Below are positions 34,609-40,757 of a stretch of 40,757 bases of DNA, in pieces (the first letter of the stretch is position 1; every line of letters starts with the position of its first letter). The position numbers and the translations under genes were made by a program. The stretch is from Bacteroidales bacterium. Lineage in GTDB: Bacteria > Bacteroidota > Bacteroidia > Bacteroidales > UBA932. A model generated the notes under the pieces. That model searched no databases and had not been told where the DNA came from. It saw nothing but the letters and a program-made list of their open reading frames with translations. Where the stretch lies: the NCBI GenBank assembly GCA_017442315.1, contig JAFRZX010000170.1:1-40757 (forward strand), in the 5' to 3' direction.

Positions 34609-35898
34609 ATGAAAAAGTTTTTTTATTTTGCCCTCTGCATGATATTGGGCTTTGTGGCTTGTAAAAAGGAAACTCCTGTTGATGAACAGGCCGGAAAAGA
34701 AGAAGTCAAGGTTACTGTAACGCTTGACATGACTGAAGTTGAACTTAAGGTAGGTGAAAGTGTATCCTTGACCGCAACTGTTACTCCTGATCTTGATGTT
34801 GAATGGGAGTCTGGCAATGAGGCTGTTGCTGTTGTGTCAGAAGAAGGAACCGTAACAGCTGTGGCTGTTGGTGAAGCAGTCATTACTGCATCTGCTGGTA
34901 ATGTGAAGGCAGAATGCCAGGTGACGGTTGGTGCTGTTGAGGTTACAGATGTGCAATTGGATCTTGGTGAATGTGCTCTTCTTGTAGGAGAAACCCTTCA
35001 GCTGACAGCAACAGTATCACCAGACAATGCAACAGATAAGACTGTTGTATGGGAAACTACCGATGAGGCAGTAGCAAGAGTAGATCAGAATGGTCTGGTT
35101 ACGGCTGCAGGTGCAGGAGAAGCTGTGATTACAGCTACATCAGGAGGTCTTTTTGCCGTATGCAATATTTCAGTCGCTCTACCTGCCGTTAAGGGTGACT
35201 ACTACTATTCTGATGGTACATATTCTTCAGATCTTGATACTTCAAAGGAACCGATAGGCATCGTATTCTGGACTGGAGACCCTACAGCAACAGACCTTAC
35301 CTTGAAAAAGGATTTTCCAGGATGCTGCCATGGTCTGGTGATTGCTCTTGATGAAATCAGGAATGTTTTCTGGCAGAAGGCCTGCAGGACTTATAATAGT
35401 ACTGTCACAGCTTGGGTAGAATCCAATAACCTTGATTTTCTCCCTCTTGTTTCCGGAATTGAACTGGAGGACCCTCTCAACAAGGTTATGGGATACAACA
35501 ACACCAAGGCTATCGAGGCATTCAATGCTGCTGAAGAGAATGCTGCATGGCCGGTTGATGCGCTTGCTACATTGGATGAATATCGCCGCAATGTACCGGC
35601 TCCTGCGACTTCATCAGACTGGTATCTTCCTTCAATAAAGGAGCTTAATCTTGCCTTTTCAGGTGATTATCCATATTCGATTACGGATTTTGATAATGAA
35701 AGCACAGAGGTGTGTGATCTGATCAATTCAAAACTTCAGGCAATACCAGGTGCAATAAAGTATGATGAGGATTATATGTCAAGTACAGAGAAGGATGCGC
35801 TTAATATCTATGATATGATGGTGTGGGCATGGTATGTTCCTGTCGAAGGAGTCGGCAAAGGAGCAGGTATCACATTCCGTCCTGTTCTTGCTTTCTAA
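34609..35898 (+). CDS. Lipoprotein with two BIG2 Ig-like domains and Lcl/DUF1566-like domain (paralogue 3)
   Basis: 429 aa. The lipoprotein signal ends GFVAC (Cys18). Two bacterial Ig-like (BIG2) domains follow: residues about 33-106 (VELKVGESVSLTATVTP, GTVTAVAVGEAVITA) and about 108-190 (LLVGETLQLTATVSP, GLVTAAGAGEAVITA). The C-terminal domain (about 196-429) has the family blocks YYYSDGTYSSDLD, HGLVIALDE, SSDWYLPSIKELNL and FRPVLAF. BIG2 domains usually extend surface adhesins and enzymes from the cell. It carries the second copy of the 52-bp repeat. Probably surface-exposed; ligand unknown. Confidence 0.85.
   Translation: MKKFFYFALCMILGFVACKKETPVDEQAGKEEVKVTVTLDMTEVELKVGESVSLTATVTPDLDVEWESGNEAVAVVSEEGTVTAVAVGEAVITASAGNVKAECQVTVGAVEVTDVQLDLGECALLVGETLQLTATVSPDNATDKTVVWETTDEAVARVDQNGLVTAAGAGEAVITATSGGLFAVCNISVALPAVKGDYYYSDGTYSSDLDTSKEPIGIVFWTGDPTATDLTLKKDFPGCCHGLVIALDEIRNVFWQKACRTYNSTVTAWVESNNLDFLPLVSGIELEDPLNKVMGYNNTKAIEAFNAAEENAAWPVDALATLDEYRRNVPAPATSSDWYLPSIKELNLAFSGDYPYSITDFDNESTEVCDLINSKLQAIPGAIKYDEDYMSSTEKDALNIYDMMVWAWYVPVEGVGKGAGITFRPVLAF
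35509..35560 (+). repeat. 52-bp exact direct repeat, copy 2
   Basis: Base-for-base copy of 33294-33345, inside the C-terminal domain of paralogue 3. The next bases on both sides differ. Confidence 0.9.
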
Positions 35899-35930
35899 GA
35901 GATTTCCGGAAACTGATTTATGAATAAATC

Positions 35931-35963
35931 AAGGCATGGCTCAAGGAATCAGGGCCATGCCTT
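35931..35963 (+). terminator. Terminator after lipoprotein cluster
   Basis: AAGGCATGGC (35931-35940) pairs with GCCATGCCTT (35954-35963). An outer pairing of aatcaagg with ccttgatt (to 35980) can form instead. It overlaps the minus-33 element of the murF promoter. Confidence 0.65.
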
Positions 35964-35992
35964 TGTTGTAATCCTTGATTTGATTACCTTTG
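35962..35992 (+). promoter_or_regulatory. Bacteroidota-type promoter for murF
   Basis: TTTG (35962-35965), a 19-nt spacer and TACCTTTG (35985-35992): a full consensus match. Transcription would start near 35999, supporting ATG 36017 over the in-frame TTG at 36008. Confidence 0.8.
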
Positions 35993-36016
35993 TCCGGATA
36001 AAGATTTTTGCATCAT

Positions 36017-37363
36017 ATGGAAATAATGGGTATATACAGTAAGTTCAAGGAGTGCGGGAAGGTCACTACTGACAGCAGGGCTGTCAGTGGCGGAGAAATG
36101 TTCTTTGCCCTTAAGGGTGAAAACTTTGATGGCAATGAATATGCGATGAAAGCGCTGGAGTCCGGAGCAAGATATGCAGTCGTAAGCAGAATGTCAGATG
36201 TCGCCAGATCGGAGGATCCGCGTCTGATAATAGTTGATGATACATTGAAGACACTTCAGGATCTGGCCCGTTGGCATCGTTCGATGAGCTTTGTAGACGG
36301 AAGACCTCTTCCGGTCCTGGCACTTACCGGAACCAATGGGAAGACTACCACCAAGGAACTGATAAGGGAAGTACTTTCCAGAAAATATCGCGTGACAGCT
36401 ACGGAAGGCAATCTTAATAATAATATAGGTGTACCTCTCACTCTTTTGAATATTGCCGCTGACACTCAGATAGCCGTTGTGGAGATGGGAGCAAGTCATC
36501 CGGGTGATATCAAGGAGCTTGTTGATATCGCTTTGCCGGATTTCGGTCTTGTCACGAATGTCGGAAAGGCTCATCTGCTTGGTTTCGGAAGTTTTGAAGG
36601 AGTCATGAAGACAAAAGGTGAGTTGTATGATTACCTGCGCAGGACTGCCGACAAGGTGTTCATTAATGTAGACAATCCTTATCTTTTGCGGATGGCATCG
36701 GAACGCAACCTGCAGAGCGATCCTGAACGCCCATATTCATTGCTTCTGCCCTATGGTCTGGAATATCAGGAAGCATCAGTTCTTCCCTCAGATGCGGACT
36801 GTCCGTATTTGAGGATATCATTCAGAGGAAGAATCATTGCCACAAATCTTGTGGGAGCATATAATGCGGATAACGTAATGGCTGCAATAGCTGTAGGAGA
36901 GTATTTTGGAGTACCGTTTGAAGATGCTGTGTCAGCCGTTGAATCTTATATGCCTTCAAACAAACGTTCTCAGATGGTCAGGACCGGACGCAATACCTTG
37001 ATTGTGGACGCCTATAATGCCAATCCTACCAGTATGGAAGCAGCATTGAACAATTTCAGTCATGTGCATGCAGAGCGAAAGGTAGTCATGCTTGGAGATA
37101 TGCTTGAGTTGGGAGAAGATTCTCTTGCTGAACACATGAAGGTTCTTTCCATGGCCTCTGGCATGGAACCTTCTTGTATCTGTCTGGTGGGAGATGAGTT
37201 CCGCAAGGCGGTGGAAAAGTTGGAAGTGCAGGCAGAAGTAAAATGTTTTGCAGATTCAGACGAGCTGAAGGAATGGGCTGTCGGAGAGGAACTTTCCGGC
37301 AATGTAATCCTTATCAAAGGGTCTCGCGGCATAAGGATGGAAAAAGTGCTTGAGGTTCTGTAA
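36017..37363 (+). CDS. murF: UDP-N-acetylmuramoyl-tripeptide--D-alanyl-D-alanine ligase
   Basis: Adds D-Ala-D-Ala to the UDP-MurNAc tripeptide, the last cytoplasmic step of the peptidoglycan precursor stem. The Mur ligase N-domain (TTDSRAVSGGEMFFALKGEN) is followed by the ATP loop ALTGTNGKTTTKELI (about residues 105-119). The central domain has NLNNNIGVPLTLLN and VVEMGASHPGDI, and the C-domain has VDAYNANPTSMEAAL and MLGDMLELG. From ATG 36017 it is 448 aa, a normal length. It is a single-gene unit with its own promoter and terminator, away from the mur-fts cluster. Confidence 0.96.
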   Translation: MEIMGIYSKFKECGKVTTDSRAVSGGEMFFALKGENFDGNEYAMKALESGARYAVVSRMSDVARSEDPRLIIVDDTLKTLQDLARWHRSMSFVDGRPLPVLALTGTNGKTTTKELIREVLSRKYRVTATEGNLNNNIGVPLTLLNIAADTQIAVVEMGASHPGDIKELVDIALPDFGLVTNVGKAHLLGFGSFEGVMKTKGELYDYLRRTADKVFINVDNPYLLRMASERNLQSDPERPYSLLLPYGLEYQEASVLPSDADCPYLRISFRGRIIATNLVGAYNADNVMAAIAVGEYFGVPFEDAVSAVESYMPSNKRSQMVRTGRNTLIVDAYNANPTSMEAALNNFSHVHAERKVVMLGDMLELGEDSLAEHMKVLSMASGMEPSCICLVGDEFRKAVEKLEVQAEVKCFADSDELKEWAVGEELSGNVILIKGSRGIRMEKVLEVL

Positions 37364-37368
37364 ATGAG

Positions 37369-37398
37369 AAAGCCTCGAATCGAAAGATCCGAGGCTTT
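37369..37398 (+). terminator. Terminator after murF
   Basis: AAAGCCTCG (37369-37377) pairs with CGAGGCTTT (37390-37398), and ttcttg follows. It ends murF transcription before the convergent tRNA gene. Confidence 0.8.
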
Positions 37399-37403
37399 TC
37401 TTG

Positions 37404-37475
37404 TAGTCGGTAGGGGAATCGAACCCCTATTGCAAGATTGAGAATCTTGAGTACTAACCGTTATACGAACCGACC
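37404..37475 (-). tRNA. tRNA-Glu (anticodon CTC)
   Basis: The minus strand gives a full 72-nt cloverleaf: acceptor GGTCGGT with ACCGACT plus discriminator A, D arm GTAT/GTAC, anticodon stem CAAGA/TCTTG and loop TTCTCAA. The T arm is AGGGG-TTCGATT-CCCCT. The anticodon CTC reads GAG. No CCA is encoded. The body matches bacterial tRNA-Glu. Confidence 0.95.
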
Positions 37476-37648
37476 AGTTTTGTTAATGGGATTGCAAAGG
37501 TAGCTTTTATTTTTGAATCTGCAAATTTTTCTTGATATTTTTTGAAAAATCTCCAGTCCGTTCAGATGATATCCTATTGTAAGCATTGCTATGTTACCAC
37601 GTTATTTGTGCGACAGATAATATATTTTTAGAAGCTGTTTAAATTTTA
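37476..37648. other. AT-rich intergenic region between tRNA-Glu and lipoprotein promoter
   Basis: No gene or conserved RNA recognised. It is AT-rich and separates core genes from the mosaic lipoprotein locus. No integrase or obvious duplicate of the tRNA 3-prime end was seen. Confidence 0.5.
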
Positions 37649-37680
37649 TTTGGCGAATAGGATGATAATGCGTACTTTTG
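37649..37680 (+). promoter_or_regulatory. Bacteroidota-type promoter for peptide and mosaic lipoprotein genes
   Basis: TTTG (37649-37652), a 20-nt spacer and TACTTTTG (37673-37680): a full consensus match. The predicted leader to ATG 37756 is about 70 nt. Confidence 0.8.
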
Positions 37681-37755
37681 TGAGTTCGTGTGTAATAATG
37701 CGAATGTGTTGATTGCATGACGCTTGAAATCAATTATCTTTTAAATATTTCTACT

Positions 37756-37911
37756 ATGGCCCTTAACAAGAAAATCACTTGGGGGGGGGTATCATCCTAT
37801 GAAGCTCCTCTCGTAAAAACACTCGACATCATGAGTGAAGGAGTGCTGTGTCAGAGTCTTGACAGAGCTGACAGCGCGTATGATTACGAAAATGATTTAG
37901 GTGAAATCTAA
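37756..37911 (+). CDS. Small peptide with in-frame G9 tract and YEAP…LCQS motif
   Basis: 51 aa starting MALNKKITWGGVSS, then YEAPLVKTLDIMSEGVLCQS and an acidic tail (DYENDLGEI). It has no signal peptide. The pattern Y-x-x-P, about ten residues, E-x-x-L-C-x-S resembles small orphan peptides that I recall near lipoprotein genes in Bacteroidales; this is recollection only. An ATG at 37717 could add 13 residues. Nine G residues (37781-37789) encode Trp-Gly-Gly; any change not divisible by three would end the frame early. It lies 14 nt before the lipoprotein ATG, so co-transcription is likely. Function unknown. Confidence 0.6.
   Translation: MALNKKITWGGVSSYEAPLVKTLDIMSEGVLCQSLDRADSAYDYENDLGEI
37781..37789 (+). 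repeat. Homopolymeric G9 tract in coding sequence
   Basis: Nine G residues near codon 9 of the small peptide gene. The frame is open at nine. Both eight and ten G residues bring early stops. Confidence 0.9.
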
Positions 37912-37925
37912 AACTGCTGACGAGT

Positions 37926-40619
37926 ATGAAAAAGATTCTATCAAATTTAATGCTCGTTGCAGCAGCTGCAATGGCATTTTCTGCATGTCAGAAAACAGAA
38001 ATGGTCGAGCCTGAGACTTCTCAGGAAGTAATGTTGACCTTTGCGTCTGAGAAACCGGCATTCGATGACGAGACTAAGACTGAGTGGACCGGTGAGACTA
38101 TCCAGTGGTCTGCTGGGGATAAGATCTCCGTAGCTTATACCGTTAACGGAAATTGGCAGAATGCATCGGGAGATGCATCCGGTGATGCGAAGCTTTACAA
38201 GTCAGACGCGTTGGAAGCGGCAACAGAGACTGCTAAGTTTAATGTTTCGGCATCTTTTGAAGGTACTACAGAAGGAACGCATGTCTTTTATGGCGTTTAT
38301 CCTGCTCCGTCATCTACTAGTTTTGCTGATGCTCCAGTGGCTACCTTGACAGTTCCTTCAATTCAGACTCCGGGAGCTGCTTCTTTCGATGGCTCGGCTG
38401 ACCTTATGACAGGTGTTTCCGTTGGTGAATTTACTTCACTTCCAACTGAACCCATTTCAATGAAATGGACTCGTCTTGTGGCTCATGCCAATATAACATT
38501 GAAGGCACTCAATGGTGTAACCGCAGGTGAAACTGTATCAAGCATAACGCTTACAGCACAGGAAGGTGCAAACCTTGTGGGCAGCCAGAAGGTTGATATA
38601 ACAGCCAATACGGTTGTAAACAACAATAACGAATCTAATGTCCTTGAACTTAATGGCGGTAATCTTTCAATTGATGCTTCTGGAAACATTGAGTTCTGGG
38701 CTTGTGTGCTTCCTGAGACTTTGACTTCTCTTGCTGTAGTAGTTGAGACCAACAAGGCGACTTACACTCGTGAGATAACAGGTATCTCAAAGACTTTCAA
38801 GCAGAATGCCCGCAATACCCTTTCTATAAAGATGAATGAGGCTACCCGTGTGGCGAAGGAGGAAGAGTCATGGGTACTTGTAACTCCGGCAGATGGCTTG
38901 ACAGAAGGAACATATGTTTTGGTTGTTTCTACAGATACTAAAACAGGTGCTTTGGTCAGCACAAATGGTACAAGTGCTGCACCAAAATTCAACACAAGTA
39001 TATCAGTTTCAGACAACACTCTTAACGGTGTTACAGAGGCTATGCAGTTTGACTTAAGTGGTACAACTGGAAATTACAAGCTTGCAGTTACAGGTCAGAC
39101 TACCGACTATCTGTATACTACAAATGGAAATAATGGTGTCAGAGTAGGAACAAATACAAATAACGTCTGGACAATTACACAGCATGAGTCAAATGCAGAT
39201 GCATTCGTATTTAAGTGCAATGCGACCTCTCGTTACCTTGGAGTATACAATAATGCTGACTGGCGTTGTTATACTGCATATGATGCGGATAACTTTACGA
39301 ATGGTAGTGGTAGTTCACAGATTTATCTCTATAAGAAGCAGTCTGGTCCGGAAGTTCCAGATACTACCCCTTCAATTACTGTTGATGAGACTTTGGAACT
39401 TACATCTGCAGAGTCAGAAGGTACGATATCAGTAACCTACAAGAATCTTGAGGCTCTTGATGCTGCAGCATATTCTGATGCTGATTGTACAGTTGACTGT
39501 GACTGGCTTGTTGCTGTATGGGAGAATGATGCAGTATCATACATTGCTGCAGCAAATGAAGGAGAAGAGAGAACTGCATATATTCAGATCTACGCCCTCG
39601 ATGCTGAAGCAAATGAGTATACTAAGGTCATCACGGTAACTCAGGCTGCATATGTAGATCCATCAGTAATTGAGGAACTTACTGTAGAAGAGTTCTTGGC
39701 GAAAGAAGTGAGTACAGAAGTGTTCTACCAGCTTACTGGTACGATTAAGAATCTTACAAATACGACATATGGAAATTTCGACCTTGTTGATGAAACGGGA
39801 AGTGTATATGTGTATGGTCTCAAAGAAAATGAATCAGCCGGTAATCAGACATTTGCTAATTTAGGACTTAAAGAAGGTGATGTTGTCACCATTATTGGAC
39901 CTCGTTCAGATTATAATGGTACAGCACAGGTTGGAACATCTTCTGTTAAGGCATATTATGTCAGCCATCTGACTGCTACTGATGCTCCAGCAATTTCTTT
40001 TGCTGATAACACTGTGACGATTGAATCTGAAACAGGTGCTACTATTTATTATACTACAGATGGCAATGATCCGACAACATCTTCAGATGTTTATTCTGCT
40101 CCATTTGAGGTGACTGAGGCAAATAGCCCTATGACTGTTAAGGCAATTGCTGTTGCTGATGGAAAAGTAGCATCTGTAGTGGCTTCTAAGACTTGTACAT
40201 ATGTAGATCCAAATGCAGGTGGTGAACTTGTTACTGAAACGTTGAATATTACAGGTACTACTGGTGATTTGGCATCAGACAATAGCTCAATTTCCTGGGA
40301 GGGAACATACTTCACATGTATTAATGAAAAGGCTAATAGTACTACAGCAATTCGTACAAGTGATTCTGCTCACTATCGTGTTTATGCGAATTCAAAACTA
40401 AATTTTTCAGCAAAGAATGGCACTACTTTCAATAAGCTAGTTCTTACCTGCATATCAAGTTATGTTGCTAATACAACTAACGTTACTTATCCGGATAATC
40501 TTGATGTAGCTGTCAGCGGAACGACAGTGACCATTACTTGCACAGAGCCAGTATCTGAGATATCACTTACTATTAAAAAACAAATTCGCATAAGTAAAGT
40601 TGAATCAACACTTCAATGA
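37926..40619 (+). CDS. Mosaic surface lipoprotein (fimbrillin-like, BACON, OB-fold, chitobiase-C-like domains)
   Basis: 897 aa. The lipoprotein signal ends AFSAC (Cys21). Residues about 35-305 look like a fimbrillin-type domain (DDETKTEWTGETIQWSAGDK, HVFYGVYPAP, NARNTLSIKM). Residues 313-472 form a beta-rich module opening SWVLVTPADGLTEGTYVLVV. Residues 482-576 are BACON-like (ITVTQAAY at the end). Residues about 585-682 look like an OB fold (YQLTGTIKNLTNTTYGNFDL). Residues 688-760 are chitobiase-C-like (ATIYYTTDGNDPTTSS). The last 130 are an unassigned beta-sandwich. Domain calls are by eye. It stops at TGA 40617, but the same frame continues as protein-like sequence. Probably cell-surface; ligand unknown. 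Confidence 0.82.
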   Translation: MKKILSNLMLVAAAAMAFSACQKTEMVEPETSQEVMLTFASEKPAFDDETKTEWTGETIQWSAGDKISVAYTVNGNWQNASGDASGDAKLYKSDALEAATETAKFNVSASFEGTTEGTHVFYGVYPAPSSTSFADAPVATLTVPSIQTPGAASFDGSADLMTGVSVGEFTSLPTEPISMKWTRLVAHANITLKALNGVTAGETVSSITLTAQEGANLVGSQKVDITANTVVNNNNESNVLELNGGNLSIDASGNIEFWACVLPETLTSLAVVVETNKATYTREITGISKTFKQNARNTLSIKMNEATRVAKEEESWVLVTPADGLTEGTYVLVVSTDTKTGALVSTNGTSAAPKFNTSISVSDNTLNGVTEAMQFDLSGTTGNYKLAVTGQTTDYLYTTNGNNGVRVGTNTNNVWTITQHESNADAFVFKCNATSRYLGVYNNADWRCYTAYDADNFTNGSGSSQIYLYKKQSGPEVPDTTPSITVDETLELTSAESEGTISVTYKNLEALDAAAYSDADCTVDCDWLVAVWENDAVSYIAAANEGEERTAYIQIYALDAEANEYTKVITVTQAAYVDPSVIEELTVEEFLAKEVSTEVFYQLTGTIKNLTNTTYGNFDLVDETGSVYVYGLKENESAGNQTFANLGLKEGDVVTIIGPRSDYNGTAQVGTSSVKAYYVSHLTATDAPAISFADNTVTIESETGATIYYTTDGNDPTTSSDVYSAPFEVTEANSPMTVKAIAVADGKVASVVASKTCTYVDPNAGGELVTETLNITGTTGDLASDNSSISWEGTYFTCINEKANSTTAIRTSDSAHYRVYANSKLNFSAKNGTTFNKLVLTCISSYVANTTNVTYPDNLDVAVSGTTVTITCTEPVSEISLTIKKQIRISKVESTLQ

Positions 40620-40757
40620 CCATCATCCGGCGGCGGCGCCGGGGGTGATGAGCCCGCGGTGGTAGTTACGACGAATTCCGCTGCAGACATAGGACAGACA
40701 GGCGCGAGCCTGTCTGCTTCCTATTCCGGAGCTTCGTCGCAACCCACGGAGGTGGGA
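40620..40757 (+). other. GC-rich in-frame protein-like module after the lipoprotein stop (runs off window)
   Basis: In the same frame as the 897-aa lipoprotein, the sequence after TGA 40617 reads PSSGGGAGGDEP and then VVVTTNSAADIGQTGASLSA and SYSG, open to the last base. This looks like a Gly-rich linker plus the start of a beta-sandwich domain common in Bacteroidota exported proteins. There is no start codon of its own. GC content is 89 of 138 bases, against 44 of the 119 bases before it. It could be a former C-terminal module cut off by a stop, an exchangeable cassette, or a misjoined contig end. Confidence 0.55.
40689..40724. repeat. Inverted repeat in GC-rich tail
   Basis: ATAGGA-CAGACAGGC (40689-40703) pairs with GCCTGTCTG (40708-40716) and, after a 2-nt bulge, TCCTAT (40719-40724): 15 pairs around a GCGA loop. 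It lies within protein-like sequence. Confidence 0.6.

Noticed and set aside
37713-40619. TGA recoded as a sense codon (to join the lipoprotein and its tail)
   Set aside because: Other genes here (nadE, coaE, the TonB receptor) end normally at TGA, so general recoding is very unlikely.
37926-40757. Diversity-generating retroelement target at the right end
   Set aside because: A variable surface lipoprotein raised the idea, but there is no reverse transcriptase, template repeat or adenine-biased variable repeat in view.
1-40757. CRISPR array, insertion sequence or prophage
   Set aside because: No regular spacer-repeat pattern, transposase, integrase or phage structural gene was found on either strand.

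Overview
The window looks like chromosomal DNA from a member of the order Bacteroidales (phylum Bacteroidota). The evidence is the Bacteroidota TTTG-N19/20-TAnnTTTG promoter signature upstream of many genes, little sign of Shine-Dalgarno leaders, and families typical of the phylum: the PUR-type DUF3276 protein, DUF5606, long NusB, YbbR-like protein, GlsA/GlsB glycine-lipid acyltransferases, BACON/fimbrillin-like lipoproteins and a TonB-dependent receptor under TPP control. Genus is not certain. The lipoprotein style at the right end resembles uncultured gut Rikenellaceae-like lineages, but this is only an impression.

Left part (1-9.0 kb) is housekeeping. It holds glnS; a convergent rny-dsbD pair; a 6S RNA candidate between rny and a coiled-coil gene plus zapA; and a four-subunit 2-oxoacid:ferredoxin oxidoreductase operon (ferredoxin, alpha, beta, gamma). 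A decayed subtilisin-like protease remnant lies at 9.1-9.6 kb.

The middle (9.8-23.5 kb) carries purine salvage (MTA/SAH-deaminase-like amidohydrolase and purine nucleoside phosphorylase), glutamine-dependent nadE and a PUR-family protein. A long plus-strand operon follows: nusB-yajC-ybbR-like-coaE-DUF5606-rimO-lipoprotein. A minus-strand DUF1846-glsA-glsB operon for glycine-lipid synthesis meets it tail to tail. RNase P RNA (rnpB) sits at 23.6-23.9 kb.

From 24 to 32.5 kb comes a likely steroid or lipid-enone reductase pair (OYE-family flavoenzyme and membrane SRD5A-like reductase). Next are a lipoprotein glutaminyl cyclase, a TPP riboswitch controlling a TonB-dependent receptor, a stand-alone PqqD-like protein, a GH3 beta-glucosidase lipoprotein and dut.

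The right end (32.6-40.8 kb) is the accessory part. Three tandem paralogous lipoproteins share a C-terminal Lcl/DUF1566-like domain. The first is frameshifted at a G8 tract, and a 52-bp identical block is shared by copies 1 and 3. After murF and a tRNA-Glu(CTC) come a strong promoter, a small peptide gene with an in-frame G9 tract and an 897-aa mosaic fimbrillin/BACON/OB/chitobiase-like lipoprotein. Its stop codon is followed, in the same frame, by a GC-rich Gly-rich linker and beta-sandwich-like coding sequence that runs off the window. The two G tracts and the abrupt module junction suggest a phase-variable, recombining surface-lipoprotein locus. No transposase, integrase, reverse transcriptase or CRISPR array was seen.
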